64,000 nucleotides of DNA from Rhizopus sp. PT2906. Taxonomy: Eukaryota; Mucoromycota; Mucoromycetes; Mucorales; Rhizopodaceae. A model generated the notes under the pieces. That model was not told the DNA's origin, ran no database searches, and worked only from the letters and a program-made list of their open reading frames with translations. Below, in pieces: positions 56,260-64,000 of the stretch (position 1 is the stretch's first letter; the number at the start of each line of letters is the position of its first letter). The position numbers were made by a program, and so were the translations under genes. The stretch is taken from the NCBI GenBank assembly GCA_025529335.1, contig JAMYHX010000022.1, positions 1-64,000 of the forward strand, given 5' to 3'.

Positions 56260-58181
56260 ATGTACAAACCTACAGGTAATGAAAAATAAAGAGCCCTTCA
56301 AAGGGACTTATTTATTGATTAATGCTTATAAATAGGCACAAACGTAACTCCATTAGGAACTAAAAGGCGCTTTGGCGATGCACCTAATGGAATCAATGAT
56401 TCTAATGAGAGGAATTCTGCTAACGCAAACTCTGGTAAAACAAAAAAGAATAAGGTTCCCTTCATAATCTGACTTACTGATATACCCAATAGATCAATCT
56501 GGCTCCCCTAACTCTGCTGCGGCCGATTCAACTCCTAAAAGAAAACGTAGAAGTCGCTGGGGAGATGAACAAAAAATCATCATCCCAGGATTACCTACTG
56601 CTATTAATAAAATAGACAAGGAACAATCTGAAAAGTATCTTTGTAAGTATGGTAAACAAATGACAAGGCTTGAGATACTAAAACAACAATCCATAGTACA
56701 AATTCGACTTGAAGAAATTAACAGAAAATTACGTACTGGTGACTATTTACCAAGTGAAACTAGAGGGTAAGAAAAAATAAATCCAAGAGAGATTACAGTT
56801 TTAACCGTTACTTAATACAGTCGATCACCATCACCAGAACCAGTTTATGATGCAAATGGCAAGCGTGTGAACACTAGAGAAGCAAGATATAAGAAAAAAC
56901 TTGAAGACGAACGTCACAGATTAATCGAAATCGCCTTGAGGACAATTCCTAATTTTCGACCTCCAATTGATTATAAGCGTCCTACGAAACTACAAGAGAA
57001 AGTCTATATTCCTTCTAAAGAGTTTCCTGACATCAACTTTATTGGTCAGCTAATTGGTCCTAGAGGAAATACATTAAAGGGTATGGAAGCAGAGTCTGGC
57101 GCAAAAATCAGCATTCGTGGTCGTGGTTCGGTGAAGGAAGGCAAATCAAGAACAGACGCTGCCTCGAATGCAGCCCAAGAAGAAGATTTACACTGTCTTG
57201 TAACCGCAGATTCTGAAGAAAAGATTAAAAAGGCTGTTAAGCTTATTGAAAAAGTCATTGAAACAGTAAGAACTCACACAGAATATCTTGATTTAGTATT
57301 AATCCTTTAATAGTCTGCATCAGTTCCTGAAGGTCAGAATGAATTGAAACGAAATCAACTTCGTGAATTAGCAGCATTGAACGGTACATTACGTGACGAC
57401 GAAGCTCAGACTTGTCTTAATTGTGGTGCATCTGGGCACAGACGTTATGAATGTCCTGAAAGACAAAACATTACATCAACATTATCCTGTCACATTTGTG
57501 GAGGCATGGGGCATATTTCTCGTGATTGTACACAGCGTAACAACCCTGAATTTGCAAATCAATCCCATGAACGAGATAGCCAGTTAGATAGTGAATACAT
57601 GAACCTGATGGCTGAGTTGGGAGAATCTGTACCTGATGGTGCTAATAGATCTGTAAGTAACCAATATCTTTTTGCTTTCATCGTATTAATTTTATCATTT
57701 CCTTGTAAAGCATGCTGCACCTTGGCAGCGTCCTGGTGGAACTGCTCCTCCATGGCAACAACGTGCTGCTGCTCCTCCTGCTGCTGCTCCTTGGGCAGCT
57801 GGTGCTGCCGCTCCCGTTCCCGCTCCACCCGGCGTAGGCGATGCTGCTGCTGCTCCTTGGGCTGGATATCCTGGCTACGGCGCGCCACCCGCCGGAGGTG
57901 AATATTATGGCTATGGTGCTGATGCTTACAACGCTTATGCTGCATATTATGATCCATCTCAAGCACCTCCACCTCCACCTGGTGGATCAGCACCTTGGCA
58001 ACAAGCTGCAGCACCACCTCCACCTGGCGAAGGCTGGGTAAGTTCATGTTCGAAACTAAGAGATAAAATATGAGTTATTAACATGTTATTCTTTTATTAG
58101 GGTGTTCCTCCCCCTCCTTCTGAACCCGCTCCACCTCCACCACCATCATCTGACCCTATTCCTCCTCCTCCCTCTGATTAA
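56260..58181 (+). CDS. MSL5: Branch-point-binding splicing factor SF1/BBP
   Basis: Recognises the intron branch-point sequence during early spliceosome assembly. Eight exons (56260-56275, 56336-56434, 56493-56642, 56697-56766, 56821-57265, 57314-57652, 57711-58037, 58101-58181) encode 508 residues. The first exon is 16 bases (MYKPT plus one base) and restores the family start TNVTPLGTKRRFG. An RSRWG motif (KRRSRWGDE) is the U2AF-contact ULM. The conserved helix-hairpin segment LLQIRLEEINRKLRTGD precedes the KH-QUA2 RNA-binding region (residues about 150-280; GQLIGPRGNTLK is the GxxG loop). Two CCHC knuckles follow (CLNCGASGHRRYEC, CHICGGMGHISRDC), then a Pro/Ala-rich tail. The abundance of short introns in the window fits the need for such a factor. 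Confidence 0.95.
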
Positions 58182-59189
58182 GATGCAGTGCAATTCTTTT
58201 ATGGCTAACAAATACCACAAAAGCTACTCAAGTTTTCTTTAATATAAGTCTTTCTCTTTTTTTTTAAATACAAAACATTAAACAGAAATCGAAAATCATT
58301 AACTTCAGATCTAACTAACCTTGTTAATAGCTAATCTAGCTTTACAGAGAGTTGAACACCTTCGTTGAAATAATTCTATAGCCATTTTATAGTTGTATAC
58401 ACTTTATTCAGAAATTACTCGCGTACAATTTAAAATCAATAATAATAACGACACTCAAGTGATCTTGGTTATCAATATTTTCTTTATTGTTTTCAACTTG
58501 ACAGCGTATAATATACTGGAATTGAAAAAAAATACGCCGGAAAATATGCAAGTAACACAAACTTTTACCGGAAATTAACCGCACTCTGAGCTTTTTTGTC
58601 ATTTGTTCGAACCGAGCTTCGGACTACAATCATATGAGCTTACTTTTCCCCTTTTTGATTTTTTCTTTCTCCTGATATTTAATTTTATAATACAATAAAA
58701 CCCCTTTTGAAAAAAAAAAAAGAGCAAATTCATATGGTTTCTATTCACTAACATTATGTTCCCATTTTGACGCTTATTAGAAAAGTGGAAAACAACAACA
58801 ACTGAAGCACAACCAGCTGCTCTCCCTGCCATGCATCTTTACCAGTTGATTCACGTCATCGTACCTGTCAAGCATGCAAATAGCAAGTTGCAGTCACACA
58901 TCGCAGACATCGAGCTCAGCGAGATGAAGGAAGCGAACTCTCTATCAGGCCTAGAGGCAGACCCAGAATAAACCCTGCCGAGCACTTTCCCGCTTGAGGT
59001 ATTGGTTGTTGTTGCTGTTAGTACTCTTGTCAGTAAAAAATAAACAATAACTCGGTTTCGTACCAAAATGTAAATCAATCTTCCGCAAATTATATGTCAA
59101 ATGTTTGGAAAGCCATTGCTCTTCATATTCAGGGTTTTGAGATTTCATGTTTATTTAAAGAATATAAAAGAAAAAGAAAAATCAATACT
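58182..59189. other. Intergenic with weak transposon debris
   Basis: AT-rich 3' region of SF1, then unremarkable sequence. At about 58921-58990 the plus strand can be read as SIRPRGRPRINPAEHF, similar to the AT-hook-like GRPR motif between the two DNA-binding domains of Tc1 transposases. It lies on the opposite strand to the Tc1 core that follows, so it is at most a scrambled remnant. Confidence 0.4.
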
Positions 59190-59628
59190 TCGTCGACCTT
59201 CCTTTTGCGGCAATTACCGCCTCGCATCGAGCCTTCATGCTTCCGACCAAACATGCTCTGTCGGTTTCAAATCAGGACTTTGTGATGGCCAGTACTCAAA
59301 GCTCCTGATTTGGTGGGTTTCCTTCCACCATCGTGCATAGCCACCAGTACGGCAGCTAGCCCCATCCTTTTGGAATATTAAGTCTCTGTCCTCTTGCTGG
59401 CAGAGTTGCGCGAACCAGGTATGGAAGCTTTGAGCTAAAATATTGATATATTTGTCTTGATCAACTGTGCCGTCAGCCAAGACCAAAGGACCAAAACCAT
59501 TGACATGAAAGCAGCTCCAAATCATCACTTCACCACCTCCATACTTCTTCGTTGGTACAGTATGCTTAGCTTCATATCGTTCACCAACTTTTCTGATGAC
59601 TCTGGCACTACCATGGTTACCGATAACG
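59190..59628 (-). mobile_element. Truncated Tc1-like transposase core
   Basis: Minus-strand frame encoding the C-terminal two-thirds of a Tc1-type DDE domain: RVIRKVGERYEAKHTV, YGGGEVMIWSCFHVNGFG, the second catalytic aspartate in IFQKDGASCRTGGYARWW, and about 35 residues later the glutamate in WPSQSPDLKPTEHVW. A stop follows SEA, after which the sequence still resembles the C-terminal helix (RLDARR). The N-terminus with the first catalytic aspartate is missing because the element is cut at about 59628 by the plus-strand zinc-knuckle ORF. Confidence 0.82.
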
Positions 59629-60240
59629 ATGAAAAAAAGAAAACAAAGTTCAGGCGTGAAGCAAGAAAAACAAAAAGCCAAAAGACAAAAAACGACAGCA
59701 AGCTCTTCATCGGTTATTTGCACTAGCTGTAAACAAACTGGCCACAAATCAGCGCGCTCTCCAGATTGTCCTAATCATATGTTGTCAAAAAACGAGATTT
59801 TTAGTCGAAATTTGGGACAACAATTTAAAACATTCACAAGAAAGTTACCGTTTGATCAATGTGTCCACAGCTCCTACCAGAGTGCCTTGAAGTCTAGGAT
59901 CGTCTCTGCATGTGAAGACACGCGTCAAGTAGTTTTCATAGCTCAACTTTTTATCAACCAATACACATTGAACTTAAAAGTCCATTCGAATCATATCTTT
60001 AAACAAAATTTTTGGTATTCAATATGTCAATTAGTTATGGATAAGCGGGTGACAAACAGTGCTATACTTCCAGAAGGCTTAATTGAAAACTGGAATTTGT
60101 TTAGACAAAGTCAAAGAAGCATCATATATACCAAAAAGCTTGCAAGTGGAACTATTCAATGTCTTTCAGAAGCATGTGTTCAACTAGCGAAATACTCTAC
60201 GAATCGCAAAACGTACGCTTCTCGTATTGTATCCTTATTG
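59629..60240 (+). mobile_element. Zinc-knuckle ORF fragment, probable transposon protein
   Basis: From the ATG at 59629 the frame encodes a basic start (KKRKQSSGVKQEKQKAKRQK), then a zinc-knuckle-like cluster CTSCKQTGHKSARSPDCPNH. A helical domain of about 150 residues follows (FTRKLPFDQCVHSSYQS, SRIVSACEDTRQVVFIAQLF, FWYSICQLVMDKRVTNSA). The frame stays open to 60444, but beyond about 60240 it only mirrors the antisense MULE fragment. I have an impression of large multicopy ORFs with this start in Mucorales but cannot verify it. Its position inside a broken Tc1 element and against a MULE fragment argues for mobile-element origin, truncated at the 3' end. Confidence 0.55.
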
Positions 60241-60694
60241 CAGTCACTGAAGGATGGCTTCTTTAACATCTGCAGACAGAGGAAGGTACTGAAGATCTTT
60301 TGTAGAACCGAGTACGTGACAGTGGTTACCATCCACCGTGATAACCACTTCCTCAGGGTTGCTAAAATAGCAAGTTGCTATCAAACGAGCCTTGCATTCG
60401 ATCTTCTTACTTTTTTTTTTGCAAGGTTCTTTGAACGGCCATAACGTGTCGTTTGCTTCCAGCACGATGGCATTCATACAGACTTCTCCAAAGATAGTCT
60501 GCACGTGGTGTACCTCTAGCTCCATCTAAACCTTGATCAGTGATGTCGTTTCTAGTGGTCTTCCTAATGACCCACTTTATACTATGCTTAACAACGCGGC
60601 TCTCAATAACTTTCTTGTATTGTACGATATCCGTAACTTGAAGCTCAGGTACAGGACTGCAAGCAGCAATGTTAATTTCAGTTGAAGAGTTCAT
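60241..60694 (-). mobile_element. MULE-type zinc-finger fragment with frameshift
   Basis: Starting at the ATG at 60694, the frame reads VTDIVQYKKVIESRVVKHS and YLWRSLYECHRAG, then shifts at the ten-base homopolymer 60411-60420 into KKIECKARLIATCYF and VDGNHCHVLGSTKDLQYLPLS. Cysteines in YEC and IEC plus the HCH pair form the C2H2 pattern of the FLYWCH/FAR1-like zinc fingers at the N-terminus of Mutator-like transposases. The catalytic domain is absent: the fragment ends at about 60241 against the zinc-knuckle ORF. Confidence 0.6.
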
Positions 60695-60942
60695 TTTTTA
60701 AAAAGATAGAAATAGAGAATAGTAGAGCTATAGAATAAGAAGCAATGTTGTGTTTATTGTATTAATATTTGTTTTAAAGGAACAAGATGTCGGTGACTAA
60801 CAATTCAGATTAGTGAGAAGAAATAATATAGTTCGAAAAAAGAACACATTACAGTATTCATGTAAAACGGTTGATGCAAAGTTGCGTAAGAAATGTTTTA
60901 CCCAATAGCAAGCCATAAAAACATGGTGAAATAAAAGATCCG

Positions 60943-60961
60943 GTCACGTGGATGTCACGTG
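60943..60961. promoter_or_regulatory. Twin E-box, GTCACGTG twice, 11 bases apart
   Basis: GTCACGTG occurs at 60943-60950 and again at 60954-60961, exactly 11 bases apart (one helical turn). CACGTG is the palindromic site of bHLH and bHLH-zip factors. The pair ends 46 bases before the tRNA-Ser gene and lies 249 bases upstream of the MULE fragment's ATG. Function unknown. Confidence 0.5.
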
Positions 60962-61007
60962 AAAAAATAAGAATATATTATTTTTCGGTTTTAGATCATC
61001 ATGTGTC

Positions 61008-61089
61008 GTCGCTTTGGCGGAGTGGTTAACGCGGTGGCCTGCTAAGCCATTGTCCTTTGGACGCGCAGGTTCGAATCCTGCAGGCGACG
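61008..61089 (+). tRNA. tRNA-Ser(GCT)
   Basis: 82-base intronless tRNA gene. The acceptor stem GTCGCTT pairs with AGGCGAC (one G-U). The anticodon stem 61034-61038/61046-61050 encloses the loop CTGCTAA with anticodon GCT at 61041-61043, reading the serine codons AGC and AGU. A long variable arm (GTCC TTT GGAC) is typical of serine tRNAs. The T arm is GCAGG-TTCGAAT-CCTGC, containing the internal B box, and the discriminator is G. A T run follows at 61091-61096 (Pol III terminator). Confidence 0.97.
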
Positions 61090-61090
61090 C

Positions 61091-61096
61091 TTTTTT
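61091..61096 (+). terminator. RNA polymerase III terminator
   Basis: Run of six T beginning two bases after the tRNA discriminator base. Confidence 0.9.
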
Positions 61097-61283
61097 GGCA
61101 CTTCTTTACGCGTTTGTGTAACGTTACACGAAGTTTTTCTTTTTTAATTTTTGCATGAAAGATTTTTGTGCTTTTGATAATACAATATCAATTTTAGACG
61201 AGTTTGGTTGCCATGTACCACAAGATCAATGTAGAGAACCAGTTCAACAAGAGTTTACAATGTCAAGTGATACAGAGGAATCT

Positions 61284-61330
61284 GACATGAGTCGCCTTTC
61301 GACTCATGTCGATTTCCGAAAAGTTTCGGA
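61284..61330. repeat. Two tandem hairpins downstream of the tRNA
   Basis: A perfect 11-bp stem (GACATGAGTCG / CGACTCATGTC) with a 5-base loop spans 61284-61310. Four bases on, a perfect 7-bp stem (TCCGAAA / TTTCGGA) with a 2-base loop spans 61315-61330. They fall at the end of a 64-codon plus-strand ORF (61155-61349) for which I see no other coding evidence. Confidence 0.75.
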
Positions 61331-63272
61331 TCAAGAACTTTTTCGGTAAATTGGATAAGATTTATCCAAAGAAGCATTATGAATGATATAAAAAGATGAA
61401 ATTGTTTTATTGAAAATAAAAGATCATCGAATTATTACCAAGATAATCAATCAACCAACTTCCCTTTTTTTTATTTTTTATAAACAGGATCAAACTTTTG
61501 TTATAAAAGTTCCTGATCTCTTCTTTTTATCTTTTACTTTATTTTACACTTTATAGTTTGATCAACTTTAAAAGATCTGGTGGTCACTTCAAGCACCTAA
61601 ACTTATAAATCTCAAGAAAACTTTCTATATTAACAGCAACCTCTACAACCCTTAAGAAAAATTACATCAATATGAAAATATTGATATAAAAAGTAGTCCT
61701 GATGTCCTCTCAAAAACGTATAAATGGCCTTGGTCTTTGTCTCTCCTTGTCAAAATCATTCTTGAATAACTCAATCAATTGAATCAAGCTGTTGTATTCA
61801 GCTTTGTTTTTTATTGTAAAAAGGCTATTAAGTCGATGACTTGCGAATTAGATTCTTTACTAAGAAAAGAGTTTACTTGGGTAGATAATCTATGACTGCT
61901 ATTTATATTATGCTTATTACTATTCTTTTCAGATGCAATAGAGGAATGTAAAGTAGAATGCATGCTCTACTCTAGGATTATACTCGAGTTATTATAATGA
62001 TTGTCTCATCAAACACGCCACAAACCCCCTTTTTTCTTTAAATTCATAAAATAAACTGGCCTGATCTTATACTTTTATCATTACACCTTTACGAGCTCAA
62101 TAGTTGATCTTTTAATAAGATCTGGTGATCACTAAACTACATAAAACTCTGCTTAAATGCAAAATTTAATCAAGTTTTTGCTTTATAACAAGTCAACCTT
62201 CACAGACTCTAATAAAGTTTATGATACTCTTTTTAATTTAAGCAATTGATACTTAATAATTTGTTTGTTTTTGTCATTGTTTAAGTATTTTTTTTTTCAT
62301 GCATCCGTGATTTTAATTATCATTCAATATGCAAGCAATAGCCCCAAAGTTTCTTGCTTTACTGCTAGTTTATGATGGCATTAGAGATGATTTGCTTTTT
62401 ATATTTAATTCAGCTGAATAAGCCTGCCTTTGTTTTCACTTTGTTAAAAAAGATTGTTCGTTCGGCTGTAGCTCCTTTTATGTTTGTCGATAATTTATTT
62501 TGTCTTCTTTAACTTCGTGTCAATAAAAATCAATCTACAATATTACGAGTCTTTTAAAAGTCTAGGCTCATCCTACTATAGCTTAAAAATTTTGTAATAA
62601 AAGAAATATCGGTATTTCTTTAACAATTTTGCGAATGAAACATCCGCTATCGAGCATTCACCATTATCATATGCTGACAACCATTTGAATAAAGGCAGGC
62701 GTAAGTATTAAGTTCCTATATATTGTTTCTGGTACGTTTAAGAAGTGTATTTGATATAAACATGTCATTCATTCTGTTGATCTTTTTTTTTTTTTTTTAT
62801 TATAGAAAGTTGAAATAAATAATAAAGCTTTATCCTTTTATTTGGATGGCTTGTTTAAACATATACTCACTCTTTGATGTTCCTGTCTTTGTTGACTCTA
62901 GTACATAATAAGCCTTGGCGCGTGGACTTGGGTAAATGTTTTGTTTCTTTCCTTGTGCAACAGAGCTCCACTTTATAACAGTGTAACATCAATGCGATCT
63001 GCATGAAAAGGTAAAGCAATACATGCTTCAACAGAAGAGCAATTTGAAAGATCAAATATACAAATCCACTTTATTTATGATTCAAGTAAACTCTTGGCTT
63101 AAATAATAGTCGTCAAGTTCGTTAGTATTCTTTAAATCTTACTAGATAAACTTTTCACTTTTCATTCTTTTCTCTTCTTCAAAAGGATAGTCATTTACTT
63201 AATTGTATTGATTTTCTTGTTTAAAAAGTGGGGTTTATTTACAAGTAATATGGAATAACATTTCCAGTTGTT
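61331..63272. other. Gene-poor AT-rich region
   Basis: No protein family recognised. It contains repeat copy B (61930-62019). Two loosely similar segments, about 61560-61605 and 62098-62140, share AAGATCTGGTGRTCACT, so part of this region may be an old duplication or long terminal repeats. T runs occur at 62787-62800. Confidence 0.5.
61930..62019 (+). repeat. Dispersed 90-base repeat, copy B
   Basis: Near-identical to the inverted copy at 24184-24266 and related to 5921-6013, with the same ordered blocks (GAGGAATGTAAAGTAGAAT, GCTCTACT, TATACTCGAGTTATTATAAT, CAAACACG). There is no flanking ORF. Confidence 0.8.
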
Positions 63273-63947
63273 TTACTGATCCTCTTTGATCATTTCTTCT
63301 TGTTCCTTTTCATTAGTCTTTTGCTCCATAACTTCATCCTCATCCTCCAATCTATCGTCTAATGTACGCTTCTGTCCTTTTGGTGATGAGGGTGTATTTT
63401 CTTCCATTTGAGTGTCTTCTAATTCTTCCTCTTCTTCTTCTTCTTCTGTCTTTGGTTTAGAGCCATCCTTTTCCTTCTTTTTCTGCTTTTTCTCAATGGC
63501 TAATTTTTGATAGGCTAATATAGACCAAGTCAATATTGCTAATCAAAGAAAAAAAAAAAAAGTAAGCCACTTGCCTTCAAATGATTTTTTTAGTGGCTCA
63601 ATCAAATGATCTAATTCCACAATTTCTAATGCTTGAAACACATGGTTGGCAGTGATTGTTTTCTGATTTGAACTTTTTGCAACATCATTTGAACTAATGA
63701 AAACACATCAATATTTATAATCACATATTTTGTTTACAATCTCTTACACTGCAGACAAATAATTAATGAAAACGGTTCCAGCCTTATTAACAGCTAATCT
63801 TGCATCTTTTTGCAAAAGGGTTCCAGGAGGGAGCTATAGTGAGTGTTAGAGATGTAAGCCGTGATCATTCTTTTCACTTACAGCATTCTTTAATATTCTT
63901 GAGACGTGAGCTTTTGGCAATTCATTATCTTCAATGGTACTCGACAT
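63273..63947 (-). CDS. DPB4: Dpb4/POLE3-like histone-fold subunit of DNA polymerase epsilon
   Basis: Exons 63947-63882, 63833-63748, 63693-63575 and 63514-63273 encode 170 residues. The histone fold occupies about residues 8-95: ELPKAHVSRILKNALPPGTLLQKDARLAVNKAGTVFINYL, then ANHVFQALEIVELDHLIEPL. It would pair with the Dpb3/POLE4 partner as an H2A-H2B-like dimer on polymerase epsilon, and in the yeast Isw2 or animal CHRAC remodelling complex. A lysine-rich helix (AYQKLAIEKKQKKKEK) and a strongly acidic tail with a Glu run follow, as in family members. The third intron (63515-63574) begins with GC, not GT; only that donor together with the acceptor at 63515 yields KKSFEAYQKLAI. Confidence 0.9.
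63515..63574 (-). other. GC-AG intron in the Dpb4-like gene
   Basis: The exon ends GAAG and the intron begins GCAAGT at 63574, ending ATTAG at 63515 (60 bases). A nearer acceptor at 63534 would also keep the frame but insert ILTWSIL into a conserved helix. The donor has the same six bases as the kelch-gene GC-AG intron. Confidence 0.75.
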
Positions 63948-64000
63948 GATTTAAATAAAAAAAAAAAGTACGTATCTGCCATTTGTAAGTCCTCCCCCCA

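Noticed and set aside
57559..58047. Long ORFs on the minus strand within SF1
   Set aside because: They mirror the GC-rich Pro/Ala tail of SF1, whose exons join in phase and carry family motifs.
61155..61349. 64-codon ORF downstream of the tRNA
   Set aside because: No family match, and it contains two perfect hairpins; treated as non-coding.
62867..63055. Minus-strand 62-codon ORF next to Dpb4
   Set aside because: No resemblance to any family, and not connectable to Dpb4 by splicing because the Dpb4 frame ends in a proper stop at 63273.
1..64000. CRISPR arrays, bacterial operons, ribosome-binding sites or prophage
   Set aside because: Eukaryotic nuclear DNA with spliced genes; no spaced direct-repeat arrays were seen.

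Overview
The window looks like nuclear DNA of a filamentous fungus of the Mucoromycota, most likely Mucorales. The grounds are an AT-rich base composition, many short introns (about 44-67 bases) with GTAAGT-type donors, proteins of fungal type (Kch1, Ugo1, Elo3-type elongase, Crz1-like zinc finger, Ena-type ATPase, Hal4/Sat4-like kinase), and decayed transposons of kinds common in Mucorales genomes. The genus is not resolved. Exon structures below were assembled by hand from reading frames, splice sites and family motifs, with codon phase checked across every junction; no transcript evidence was available.

Layout. 1-8.5 kb: one intact gene (Elo3-type fatty-acid elongase) surrounded by transposon debris: a decayed D34E transposase at 3.3-4.4 kb, an orphan ORF, a short inverted repeat, one copy of a dispersed 90-base repeat and a dead Tc1-like core near 6.3 kb. 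8.5-16.1 kb: Hal4-like kinase, ER J-domain/TPR co-chaperone (DNAJC3/P58IPK type), TMEM18 homologue and a secreted CAP/PR-1 protein. 16.5-18.4 kb: transposon island with a tyrosine-recombinase fragment, a transposase interrupted by one frameshift, and an oppositely oriented transposase tail butted against it. 19-28.2 kb: Kch1-like membrane protein, Crz1-like zinc-finger factor and a bHLH-zip factor, with long intergenic regions. 28.8-34.7 kb: five genes on the minus strand (plasma-membrane syntaxin, small J-domain protein, eEF1B-alpha, threonine deaminase, a low-complexity protein) packed only 117-147 bases apart. 34.7-40.3 kb: gene-poor stretch with decayed ORFs and long poly(A) runs.

40.4-58.2 kb is dense again: zinc-ribbon protein, glutaminyl-tRNA synthetase divergent from a short CDP-diacylglycerol synthase, an unusual kelch protein with three membrane segments, an unknown acidic protein, a repeat-rich CsbD/LEA-like protein, a Ugo1-like carrier, an Ena-type P-type ATPase and the branch-point-binding splicing factor SF1/BBP. 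58.8-60.7 kb is a nest of three different transposon fragments. It is followed by tRNA-Ser(GCT), a gene-poor stretch with a second copy of the dispersed repeat, and the DNA polymerase epsilon/CHRAC histone-fold subunit Dpb4.

No gene set reads as a new multi-gene system. The observations most worth checking are two GC-AG introns with the same GCAAGT donor, a start-codon-only exon, the dispersed 90-base repeat, candidate MITE-like inverted repeats, the kelch/three-TM protein, the truncated CDP-diacylglycerol synthase, threonine deaminase without a presequence, and twin E-boxes exactly 11 bases apart near the tRNA.
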